Shown here piece by piece: positions 10,061 through 20,072 of a stretch of 22,142 nt of DNA. The notes beneath the pieces are model-generated. The model did not search any database and was not told where the DNA came from. It saw only the letters and a program-made list of their open reading frames with translations. This DNA is from Paramacrobiotus richtersi (taxonomy: Eukaryota; Tardigrada; Eutardigrada; Parachela; Macrobiotidae): positions 1 through 22,142 of the forward strand of contig JAQGAU010000993.1 in NCBI GenBank assembly GCA_034698045.1, given 5' to 3'. Position 1 is the stretch's first letter. Every line of letters starts with the position of its first letter. The translations under genes and the position numbers were made by a program.

Positions 10061-12082
10061 ACCTAGAACCTCATGTATTACTTTTGACACGCATTTCCTT
10101 GCTAAATGAAAACCGGTTAATTCCTCACGTTTCCCACATCTGAATACAGATGATGTGACCTGATCAGTGTCGGTCATTAGATCAGCACCGCATGCAGCGG
10201 CGCATGATTATTATTCTTGTGACTTTCACGGTCGAAGTTCTGGAGTACAGACTTATTGAATAAGTTTCACGAGTACTTCAGATATGGAGATGAATAATGA
10301 TATGTTTACGTATTACAGTACCATTTGCATGAGCAGCAAGATATTACGATAAAATAATGACACAAAAGATTTGTTTTTGTCGTCTGGTGACACTTACCAG
10401 ATCGAACATCTCGTCCTGTGCCTGTTAGAAAACTCAGTATTTTATGACATTTCATGATTCGAACCTGCCCCACAACAAAAAATTGTTCAATCCTTGCCTT
10501 TCTCGCAACGTCTGGTCTTGATCTCATATAGTTAGCCACATGCCACTTTGGATAATTTACTGCTAGGCTACCACAGGTTCAGCGGCAAATCGAGGCGAAA
10601 CTCCGCTAGTGCAAAAATTATAGTAAACTGATTTTCACGATCCAGTGTCTAACACGTTTTGAGCCAAGGTTCCTAGTCAGCTGATTCTCTCACAGTTTTG
10701 CATGAAGTAGCCGTCTGCTGTTTCTCAAACTCTGCTAGTTTACAACCTTTTAGAGCTATAAATCTAAACTAGATGGGATCGTGCAGGCACATACCGTCGT
10801 TCCCTTGGCCGAATTTTTTCCGAAAAGTGTTCTTGCATATCGGGTCGAAATTGGGATGTCCTTAATGTCGACAATAATGTCGGCCGTAACAATAATGTCA
10901 ACCACTAATATGCCCATTGTCGCTTCCTTCAGGTGAGTTCTGTGAATTGTCATAACTATTCTTTAAACTTTCATCATAAATGCAGATATATGATGATCGT
11001 GCCGAACCATTTTTAGCCCGTATCTTTGTTGTATGTTTCCGAAATTTGAAAATCAATGTTGAAACTTTTGAAATTCATTCAAAATTCCAGGAACATGCTG
11101 TATGCTCGGGCTGCCGCTGGGTCTGGGAAAACCCTGGCGAAACGGAAGCCAGTGAAAGATGGCATTGTTAACGTTTAGCGCAGATGATTTACTGAACCAG
11201 TGATTAACTGGATCCGCCAAATCGAAGGTGCGACCAGATCCTGGCACACCGATGAGTTGCAATAAGCAATTAGACCTAGGGCAGGTGTTTCAGGAAAGTA
11301 TCAGCGCCGAACCAGAATGACCTACCCGATTGCAAAGACCTCTGATTTCTGTTCGCGCGTTTCCCTTATAGAACAGCAGGAATTCGCATGAAAACGTCGC
11401 GGACTGGTGCCAAATTCAAAGCGAACATCCCCGAGAAAAAGGCTATGAAGGTCATGAAGGAAAAGGTCAACGTATGATGTGGTGTGCTGCAATATCGTCC
11501 ACGCGCGCCCGAAGCACAGCGCTTCGGACCCAAAAACATTCTTGTGCCGTATTTTCCCGAATTCCGAAACAGGAATGAGTGGCAATTGTCCTCAAAACGA
11601 AAATGTAATCTGTTGTAGGTTGAAGCGGCCTACATAAAAGTACTTGGAGTTTGCATTACAGTATTACTCCACGCTAGGCTATGAGTTATTTATTAATGCA
11701 GCATGTCCACTGGGTACGCAGATACAAACAGCAGTGTAAACAGTGTGTCTCACAAAAGCTCAAAACTAATGGAGAAAGGTATAAATAGCGGCTTATCAAT
11801 GACCATTTGGAGAACTATTTCGTGGTCTTCAGGCTGCGCTTCTACAGCCAACTCCACAAATTTTGCTCCATAATGGCCATGCGACGGGTATTTTACAGAG
11901 AAAAACAAGCGGTGGATGTAAAAATGTTTCTCCCTTAGAGTTAAAACCTTGCACGCTTAGAAAGACATCCCTTAGCAGCCGCTTTTTAATTTGCTCTGAT
12001 GACCTACAAAGTTAAGTGAATCCTCGAATTTTGTGTCACTACGTCTAATATTTTGGAACTAATCAGACACTCTGGTCAATAA
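10061..12082. other. Long intergenic region between B2 upstream flank and A2
   Basis: I find no gene I can support. A 59-codon plus-strand open frame at 10754-10932 is flanked by splice-like signals, and short open frames occur at 11070-11170 and 11320-11475, none recognisable. The part next to A2 should hold its 3' UTR; a minus-strand AATAAA occurs near 11690, about 390 bases past the stop. Confidence 0.45.
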
Positions 12083-13111
12083 TCACTTTCCCCGTGTCAT
12101 CAGTTTGTGTAGGAGCCGTATCCGAGCGACAAATTCTGCCTTAAGCTCCGGGACGGTAGTGCAGAAAATCACTGGATCCACCACAGCATGGATAAGCTTG
12201 AGAATTCGGCCCGCTTGCAGGAACCGCATGTTCTCTGCATGTTGGAAAGACAGAGTCAAAAAGTACACATTCATCGGTGTCCAGCAGACAAATGCACTAA
12301 AGGTCATCAGAGAAAGCAAGGCAAACGAATTTGTTTTGCGCTTATTTTCGAGTTGCTCCCGTTGGGTACCGACTGAGGAAAGCGCTTTCGTACGATCTTT
12401 TGTAAAACTGCCGGAAACCTGACCGTTGGTCCTCGACATCACAGAAGCGGCATTCACTTTGTTTCTGTTCTGCTTGTATATGAAATAAGGATAGCTCACA
12501 ATCATAACAGCCTCAGGTACAATGTAGAATATCAGATTCGAAGCCGGTATCCAGTACTTTGCGAATGGGGAAGGTCCAGCATATGTGCACTCAACATTAT
12601 CCATGGTGTCGAGATATAACAGAGCATCAATGGCTATGACCGGAATGGCATACATTTGCACCACAATCCAGCTGGCAAGGCAAGCCGTTATGGCCAGTTT
12701 CTTCGTGTGACATGTCCGATAAGAGAATGGAAATGCCATCGCCCACACCCGGTTGAGTGTGATATTCATGTGCGATATAGGAATGACGGCTGCGGTGGCT
12801 GTGGATGTGAAACGCATGACAGTACAAAATTGTGGCCACCCCTTTTGAGGAAAAAGGCGTTTCCCTTCAAGGAGAAATGGGTTTTGTTGGAATAGCGAAC
12901 TAAACAGGTTGGCTATAAGAAGATTTATCACGTAGGCACTAAAGGGTGTTAGAGAACTGCGGATGCAGTAGTAAAAATACAGTGGAATACCGTTGCCGAA
13001 TAGCGACAAAATGCATGAAACGGTGGTCAACCAGTGGAGGTAAGTGAAGTTCTGGAAAATGCCAGGCAAAATTTCAAGGGCAGAGGTGATGTTAACATGA
13101 GACAGATTCAT
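12083..13111 (-). CDS. Class A GPCR, subfamily A, copy A2
   Basis: A single-exon 342-residue receptor starting at the ATG at 13109-13111 and ending in TGA. N-terminal sequons are N2, N7 and N21; the QNFTYL(Q/H)W stretch before TM1 is shared with A1. GN of TM1 is at 39-40. TM2 reads NLLIAN with N68 at 2.50, followed by the A-type QQNPFLL. C96 at the top of TM3 should pair with C175. The DRY equivalent is N120-R121-V-W. TM6 has C276-W-T-P and TM7 D312-P-V-I-F, with a cysteine directly after the phenylalanine that is unique among the copies. ICL3 (about 217-260) is hydrophilic, rich in S, T, K and R, and quite different from A1 and A3, so coupling or regulation may differ. Its flanks show no clear duplicated counterpart of the kind seen around the B genes. 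Confidence 0.9.
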   Translation of the reverse strand: MNLSHVNITSALEILPGIFQNFTYLHWLTTVSCILSLFGNGIPLYFYYCIRSSLTPFSAYVINLLIANLFSSLFQQNPFLLEGKRLFPQKGWPQFCTVMRFTSTATAAVIPISHMNITLNRVWAMAFPFSYRTCHTKKLAITACLASWIVVQMYAIPVIAIDALLYLDTMDNVECTYAGPSPFAKYWIPASNLIFYIVPEAVMIVSYPYFIYKQNRNKVNAASVMSRTNGQVSGSFTKDRTKALSSVGTQREQLENKRKTNSFALLSLMTFSAFVCWTPMNVYFLTLSFQHAENMRFLQAGRILKLIHAVVDPVIFCTTVPELKAEFVARIRLLHKLMTRGK

Positions 13112-14455
13112 TCTGGAATCGGGAACACTGATAAGAATTCTACGAACACAGACGAGGGTTGTAATGCAACTTTACCACCCAGCCGAATGTTGAAGCAGCA
13201 GAGGCTACGGAACGGACAGCATATTTCCGATACTTCTACAGTTGTAGCTCAGTTGTAACGGCATCATGTCCTTTTATGACCAAGAACACAGCACCCTTGA
13301 GACAATAATATGTTACATGAGAAAAAATCCTGGATTCCACACAACAGCAAACCCAGAACTTATAAGCTTAGGTTAAACACGCACTGCGTGATGGCCATTC
13401 ACTGCTGCTCCGACTGCACCATCGGCGATATAGCATCGTTGTTCGCAGCTGCCCCCACAGGAAATCCAAGCCTGGGTGCAAAACCCCTCGGGTGCTAAGC
13501 CTGAAAAATCTCAAAAGAGAAGGTGAACGTATGGGAATCTGATAACCTGTTGGAGCATGCTGGGTCGAAATTAGTCTCTCCCATTTCATAGATCCAAAAA
13601 CAAAGCAGTGTGACAAAACGGGCATTCTTCAGTGTATTATGAATATACCGGTACTTCTGTGCTTATGATGCTATTGATGACTCTACAGTCCTTCCGCTAC
13701 AAATCGAACCGCGCAATCGGACGTTGTTAGCGATTTCTGTTGGAACTGGGAAGCGGGAGATCTTCACTGGGTACGCTTTCCGCCGATTACCAGGAGCATG
13801 CATATCTCTGCAATCAAATTCATCAATGGTTTTGCTGCATACTTCTGCAGACAAAGTTTGCATGTACTATACACTGTATTGGATAACCGTTCCGCTCATA
13901 ACTAGATGTACCGGAGCACCGGACGATCCTAGACCGTTAATAGCTTGTTCCGTTGGCTGGCGGATGTTTTTCGTGCAAATGCGCGGGTTTGTTATTTTAA
14001 AGATCGGCAGAAAGACGGTTCTGAAAACTGGGGAAAGCCGATCGACCTGTTTTTTGTTTCGGCGTTTGGGTTTAGAAATTATTTACTGCGGCTGAGTAAT
14101 GCCCAGTTGATTGTGAACGCGGCTGCATGCACATGTGACATGTCTATTATATGGTCGGACCGTTTTTACGTAGTTTTATGTACCGGTATGGTATCTGTGT
14201 TGAACAATAAACATCAGTTTGGCTAAAATACGGAACTGTGTTACTGCGTTTACTGTCACAGCGATATCGTTATCTCATAGCCGGTTGCCGGGAGCACTGG
14301 AGCACTACAGAGACAGGATATAATCGTAACTTAATTTACACTGTGGTGTAGCCAGTACTTCTAATAGAAGCACATATCGGGCTGATACTTCTCTTCATTC
14401 CCGAGGAAGCAACACCCGCAATACGCAATCATGGATAGAACTGAGACAGTGACAG
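13112..14455. other. Intergenic between A2 and B3
   Basis: It would hold the A2 promoter and the B3 3' end. Plus-strand open frames occur (for example 13945-14226, which begins with TTG), but nothing resembles a known protein. A weak resemblance of 14265-14300 to 3155-3195 (TTATCTCATAGCCGGTTGCC) hints that the B downstream flank also extends here. Confidence 0.4.
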
Positions 14456-15505
14456 CTACACCCGGTCTGAATTCTTGGGCAACAATTTCAGAAACTTCCT
14501 TTGAACCGTTCGCATTTGAACGAGCGTCTCCTGCCGAAGCTCCGGTATCGTTGCTCCGAATATAACTGGTTCAAACGCACCATGCAGTGTTTTGAGCGCC
14601 CGGGCCACCTGGAGAAATGTGATACTGTTGATATACGATCCGACGGTAAAGTACAGGTAAATCGGTGTCCAGCAGACCAAGACACTAAGCGTCATCAGTG
14701 ATAACAACGCAAACGGGATGGTGGAACGTCGTCTAAGCTTAGGACTAAGAAGATCTTTGGATTGCCTCAGTGTCGTCTCACTTTCAGCTTGTAGGAAATC
14801 TGTCCGAGTAATACTCTGGTCAAGATTGTTGGAAAGCGTTACTACCATGATGGGTACGACTTTCTTGCTTTTCCACCATTTAACGACGAAGTACGGATAG
14901 CTGAATACGACCACCATGGCCGGTAGGATGTGAAATAACCAGTTAAATGCGGGCATCCAAAGGGATTGAATAGGTGAGGCTTTTCCGAAAGTACACAGTA
15001 CATTGTCCATCTGGTCCAAGTAGAATACGGCATCAACTGTAATCGCTGAGATGCTGTAGATTTGAACGACACTCCAACTGGTTACACAAGCGATTACTGC
15101 CAGTTTCTCGGTGTGCTGGGTACGATAGGAGAATGGGAACGCGATGGCCCAGATTCGATTTGTTGCGATCAACATGTGAGATAACGGGATGAGCGCTGTT
15201 GCTGTTGAAATCCAACGGAAACCTGTGCAAAAATATGGCCAGTGTTTCGGAGACAGGAGTCCGGTTATGCGCAGTATTAAAGGGTTTGTCGGAAACAAGG
15301 CGGTTATTACATTGGCAAGTAGCAGATTGATGACGAACACACTAAACGGCTTCAGGGAACTTCGAATCCGATAATACAAATATAATAACAGGCCATTGCC
15401 CGCTAAGGACAATACGCAGAAAGTGGACATCAGAGGTATCAACAACGACATGTTTGCCGTTGAGCTGACGGGGAATGTGGTGTTTGTTGTCGAGATGTTT
15501 GCCAT
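14456..15505 (-). CDS. Class A GPCR, subfamily B, copy B3
   Basis: A single-exon 349-residue receptor starting at the ATG at 15503-15505, which has A at -3 and G at +4. Sequons N3, N8 and N18 match B2, though the intervening residues have diverged. TM1 contains GN at 36-37, and TM2 reads NLLLAN with N65 at 2.50. C93 (TM3) and C171 (ECL2) are the predicted disulfide. The DRY equivalent is N116-R117-I-W, TM6 has C278-W-T-P and TM7 E312-P-V-I-F. The ICL3 pattern (SNN, DQS, LRQSK, LRRRSTIPF) is kept, which points to selection on the loop. It is more distant from B1 and B2 than they are from each other. Its upstream flank (15633-17430) carries, in order, the same blocks as that of B2. Confidence 0.9.
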   Translation of the reverse strand: MANISTTNTTFPVSSTANMSLLIPLMSTFCVLSLAGNGLLLYLYYRIRSSLKPFSVFVINLLLANVITALFPTNPLILRITGLLSPKHWPYFCTGFRWISTATALIPLSHMLIATNRIWAIAFPFSYRTQHTEKLAVIACVTSWSVVQIYSISAITVDAVFYLDQMDNVLCTFGKASPIQSLWMPAFNWLFHILPAMVVVFSYPYFVVKWWKSKKVVPIMVVTLSNNLDQSITRTDFLQAESETTLRQSKDLLSPKLRRRSTIPFALLSLMTLSVLVCWTPIYLYFTVGSYINSITFLQVARALKTLHGAFEPVIFGATIPELRQETLVQMRTVQRKFLKLLPKNSDRV

Positions 15506-16705
15506 TCTGTCCTAAATGCATATGAAGGGGTACATCAGTAGCTTAGCGGTTAAGACCTTGAAAAGTGAATAACCGTGCAGTCAGCGGTTTTGTATCTCGC
15601 AAAAGGTTATGAGATTCTGTTCAGTATGGCTAGCTGCACCTATTCTATCAAATGCGCATGCACTATGAACACATCCGTCTATGATACCACATGGCTTGCT
15701 ATTCCCGGAATGCATTACTTTCACTTAGAACTTAAAGGGTATCGATTTTGAATTTTTGCTTGACTGACCAAATGGAAGCAGAATAGCCTCATTAGAAATA
15801 CTTCCCGGAAGCTGTTACGCTAGTTTGCCATCAAAAAGTGCGCAGCATACCTAAGCGAGACATTCGGTTTACTGGTCCAGCGATATCTCATCGGATGCTT
15901 ATCTTTAAATTTAACACCATAACCTGGTCGAATTAAATGGCTTACACTATTTGCACACGTGTACTTTCCGCTAATCCCTGGGCCGATACAGCGCGCTCAA
16001 GCTCAAACATCTACTGTTCTTTTAAATGCCATAACTTTCTCTGTTTAGATTTTATCTAAGTTCTGCTTTATTTGGCCTGAATATTATTTTGCGCACTTAT
16101 CCAAGATAGCTAGACAACCAAGATACCTGACCTAAACAACCCTACCATATCCGTGTTGCTCCGCAGATCATTGCCGAAGCACGAAATTAAATATTAATCG
16201 GACAAATGTTATTCGTCCCGCAGAGCGGAAAACTTCCGACAGTGCACAAAAAAATAAGGTGAGAATTCTTTTTCAGCGAATAAATAGCCTTGACTACCTT
16301 ACTCATAAGGCCACGTGAATCAGCATTTTCAATACGATCGGATCATCGCAAAGCGTCATTCTGATATTGTTTCCTCAAGTGACCCTGAATTTGAAGGGCA
16401 TGCGCGGGCAAATGTCGAACAGTTACCGTACCCGCGATATCAAATGAGTCAGAAATTTTGTCCCATGCGAATAATTATTTGCTTGAAATTATGCAGACAA
16501 AGTATCTTTTGTTCTCAGAAATGTGCTCTTGTTTTGCTTGCATTTCGCTTAGTGTCAGATTTCGAGACTTACACAGTAAAAGTAGTCAGCTCATCCACAT
16601 GTCCTATGTTCTGTTCGAATTTGGCGAAAATCGGATAAAAATTCATTGTGCTATCCCGGCTCGCAGAAGTCAACACCGCTCTTTACGTTTACACTTAAAC
16701 ACGAA
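15506..16705. other. Upstream flank of B3
   Basis: No gene supported. Besides the block at 15633, the stretch 16208-16340 (CGTCCCGCAGAGCGGAAAAC, then AATAAGGTGAGAA and a TTTTCAATACGATCGG-type end) matches 8638-8785 upstream of B2. Plus-strand open frames of about 107 and 109 codons overlap this flank but lie in aligned non-coding DNA of unit 2. Confidence 0.5.
15633..15674 (-). promoter_or_regulatory. Conserved upstream block of B3
   Basis: GCTGCACCTATTCTATCAAA followed by TGCGCATGCACTATGAACAC, 128 bases upstream of the B3 ATG. It is the third copy of the block at 4991 and 8341. It is followed at 15690-15775 by a second conserved stretch (ATTCC.GGAATGCATTACTTT, then TGACTGACCA) also seen before B2. 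Confidence 0.4.
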
Positions 16706-17430
16706 CGAGCTCCGCTTCGTTTCGGTTGATTACCGTTATAGCAAAACATTAAGCCACTCTACATCCTTTACATACGTACGTATGTAAACGCCGGCTTTGA
16801 CACCAAGACCGAGGGATAAAGCTGTCACTTACCCACCGATGTGAATTTCCGTTTACCATTCAGCTATAATAAATGGCGTTGAAGATGTAGGCAGCATATT
16901 ACAAAAATCAGTTGTAAAGGGCAGCATGTCCTTTTTGGAATATTTGTTTGCCTTCCGGCTCTTACCACCCACAAATCCAGTCCCGATTGCAATAAACGCG
17001 CAGTGTATCATGAAATCACATCTGTCGTTAAGACCTAACCAATGTGAAAACGATCAACATGTTTCGAAGAAATCATTCGGAGCAGAAACCGAACAAAATC
17101 ACCCACCGCGATTATGCGGAAAACATACAAAATTACATAGTGCTTGTTATGTTAACAGTGCGACAAGGTGTGTTGGGATCGGTGTATGATAATGGGTGCG
17201 TGATCCAGTTTTCACATTCATCCGGGAAATAATATAGTAGGTTTTTGGAAAGTGCGGGATGTTTTGCTGAAGATTTAAGGCTTGAAACTGCTTCGTGACA
17301 CCGTCACCACCAACTTGCTTTTCCAAGTGCGCGTGTATCCTCTCATTGTCATGTAACCGGATCGTTCATTAACTTTATTGAACCGTAACCCTGTGGTTGA
17401 TCTGCAGGTGATTATCTCAGTTTACATATT
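16706..17430. repeat. Far-upstream block of the B unit, copy 3
   Basis: This is the counterpart of 9392-10060. It includes CGAGCTCCGCTTCG then GGTTGATTA (like 9392-9417), ATCACCCACCGCGATTAT near 17098, GGGTGCGTGATCCAGTTTT near 17195, and GTGTATCCTCTCATTGTCAT with GATCTGCAGGTGATTAT near 17330-17415. Distances from the B3 start are close to those from the B2 start in unit 2. Confidence 0.7.
16767..16788. repeat. 22-bp perfect palindrome
   Basis: TTTACATACGT at 16767-16777 is followed without a spacer by its exact reverse complement ACGTATGTAAA at 16778-16788. A related TTTACATACGTAGGTAA occurs at 8906-8922 in the equivalent B2 flank, where the symmetry is incomplete. Confidence 0.8.
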
Positions 17431-18756
17431 GCCATTCTACATGCGTTCGACATTGGCCCAGTATACGCTATACAACTTTCTCTTCTGACATGATTGTTGC
17501 GGTTTTGTACAACCTTATTACACACGTAATGTTTACAAAAAAATGACTTTTTAAAAGTGATTAGAAATTAAAAACTAAAGTTGCAAAGTTATTTTTACAT
17601 CTGACCTTTGGTCATTCGGATGACCACCGGATAAATCCATTGGATAGCCCTAGCGAAACGGACCATAACTTGCGCTTTAAAGGTTGATAAACTTTCGTAG
17701 CGAACTTGAAAAAAAGGAAGTCTTAATGCAGCGAAATGGGGATCATACCCACTGATTTCATAATGGCATCGTGCTACCCCCGCTGACCTACGACCATTAA
17801 AAAATTTTAAAAATTCCATTTTTTAATTAGATTTGTTTATCCGGGAAGGTGCCGGTTTTTAGATCATAAGTCGCACTCCTTCTGGTACCGCGCCCTGGTG
17901 GGTAAACAGCATTATCTACGCCGTAATGTTTGTCCGGCGTATACTGTAATTTGAACAACAAATTGACCCACCGCAGCTTTCACATTGCGCCTCCGTAGCT
18001 AACCAGCCTCACCAGGCTGGTGACTTGCGTCATGAATGTGTGAGGTTGTTTATTCCCAATTTCAATTATATTGAAGACACTGTTGACTGGTGCTTTGGCA
18101 ACACAAAAATTTATGACAAGTAAAGCTTCTGTAATCGTTCCGCTCTGGCAGGCTTGCGCCACTGGGGCAGGATGGTTTGGTAAACCGCTGCCTGATCGAG
18201 TCCCCCAGTACAAAGTGACGTAATTAGGAATAACTGTCAGGAAAAGTGGCAGGGGAGCAAAGCGAAAACAGCCTGAAATGTACTGAACTGTGGGTCGTGT
18301 TTAAATTTATCACAACTTTTTTCAGAATCGCAGATATCTATCAGGAGAATGAGGCTTTCTCGTGCTCTAACCCAGATGGCCTGGACTGATCAATGTCGCT
18401 ACATCGCTCCCCAATACGAAAGCACTAATGATAATCGCAAGATGTTTGTTGTTTGATTAAGCAGAGAATTTCTGGCACCGTAAAAAAAGAAACAAGGTTA
18501 TGGAAAGTTTAATTAATCTGTTTCGCTCATACCACTACATAACATCATCAGCAATTTTTCTCATGAGGCCGCAAAGTGCCCTTCTGATGTAATTTTCGAA
18601 GTAATCCTGTCAAAGCCATACGGTGTTAAATTTCGAACAACTCAGAATTCAAGGTCGCTATGCACGCAGATTTGGCATTTAACTACAGGTCACGCTTCAC
18701 ATAAAGCAATCTCATAGATGATTGCACCTCAGTCCACAGTAACTTTACATGTACCA
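17431..18756. other. Intergenic between copies 3 and 4 of the B flank
   Basis: No receptor relic recognised on either strand: I see no NRIW, CWTP or EPIIF remnant. Minus-strand open frames at 17595-17819 (74 codons) and 17980-18213 (77 codons) have ordinary-looking composition but no recognisable family, and I do not call them genes. Confidence 0.4.
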
Positions 18757-19360
18757 TGACCAAATCGATAAGTTTATTGCTTACCAGTTCGAAGGAAAAC
18801 ATCTTTATGTTTCCGCTGTACGGCAGTTCCTGGCAAGCGTGGTAGGGTACCGTTACACAAGTCATAAGAAATGCTGCTAGGGAGATCAATACTTCTAAAT
18901 TATTTACTGGACCACGGGTTCTCGACACCCACAAAGCTAGACTACATGGTAACGAGTGCCTGGTGTACCATTACGATAAAACCAAACCCGTCGGTTAAGA
19001 CCTTTCATGCACCCGAATCATGACCCGACATGAAAATTATCAGTGTATTACCGAGAAATCGGGGGGAATAGACTCCGAATAACATTACCTACCGCGGTTA
19101 TTCTGAAAACATGCCAAAGCACAAAGTACTTCTCCATTACAGTATTTACAAATTACCATGCGTCACGCTATGTCGTGAACGGTAGGTGGACAACGAGTGC
19201 GTGATGTCCACTTCTCATACGTATAGCACCAATACAGAACGTCTTTCGAATAACGCCGCAGTAGTATGTTTTTGTGCATGCGTAAATTTACGATTGCCAT
19301 CTGCTTTGTGATACCGCCATCATCGCTTCGTTTGCTCTAGTTCAGGACTGCAGGTGAGTC
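18757..19360. repeat. Far-upstream block of the B unit, orphan copy 4
   Basis: It starts with CATGACCAAATCGATAAG then TTTATTGCTTACC, as in the block at 9439. It continues with ACATTACCTACCGCGGTTAT near 19083 and an exact ACGAGTGCGTGATGTCC at 19193-19209. No B receptor lies on its left where one would be expected; only 1.3 kb separates it from the end of copy 3. Confidence 0.7.
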
Positions 19361-20072
19361 TGTAAGTGTGACTGCAACTTCTAATTTTCCTGCAATTCGG
19401 TCGGGTTTTAACGTCAATACAAGTAAACTGTCACACTTCATCGCGCAGAAATGTTGCATTTACCGAAAACTATTATTCTGGTATTCCAAATTAAATTCTT
19501 TGAATGAACGTGAATCAGCACCATTTAAAGGACATTAAAGTACCGTTAACACAGGTATACAGATCTAGAGAGTAAAGAGTAAGCGATACAAACAAAGTAT
19601 CGTTTTTAGTCTGTAAGGTGGACAATAAAGCCAATAGATATCAGCAAGCTTAAACAATATGAAAACCAGTCAAAATCGTTAACTCCATACACAATATCTC
19701 CAGCAGGAAGAGTTGAAAAAACAACAGTAGCACTGCCGAACGGCACCGACAAAGTGACGTACTGTCTTCGTCTAGTGAGTTTGGTAGGACTCATACAACT
19801 TGACAATCCATCTCATTGATTCTGTGTACAAAAATGACTTTAAGAGGTTCCACAATTTTCATCATCTGAACTTGTTCCTAAATAGAAAAATGTTTTGCGG
19901 TTACTACTAGCACAACATACCGGGCTCAGTCTCGCATTTTTAGCTATATTACTAGAACAATTTGGTAATATAATGACTAAACGCGCAGCCATCATCTGAA
20001 CACAGTATTAGCTTGACCAGCAAGTGCTATCGTACACTGCAGCTGCTGTTTATCAGGCATGCCCCAGAGTTT
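19361..20072. other. Intergenic, downstream of A3
   Basis: Expected to hold the A3 3' UTR. A minus-strand open frame of 66 codons (19606-19806) is not recognised. An ATTAAA on the coding strand overlaps the A3 stop codon, too close to act as a polyadenylation signal for this stop. Confidence 0.4.

Noticed and set aside
10450..10530. A tRNA on the minus strand, from a GGTTCGAATC B-box-like sequence near 10457
   Set aside because: No matching A box or cloverleaf stems are seen upstream on that strand.
11095..11170. A GSGKT phosphate-loop-like string in a short plus-strand frame
   Set aside because: The frame is under 30 codons with no downstream motif B or fold; a five-residue match is expected by chance.
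13945..14226. 93-codon plus-strand frame between A2 and B3
   Set aside because: It starts with TTG, has no recognised domain and no duplicate supporting it.
16315..16787. Two overlapping plus-strand frames of 107 and 109 codons
   Set aside because: They lie in the B3 flank that aligns to non-coding DNA upstream of B2, where the frames are not kept.
19351..19359. CAGGTGAGT as a real splice donor
   Set aside because: All three plus-strand frames close shortly before it, and the aligned copies at 10045 and 17405 do not keep the donor.
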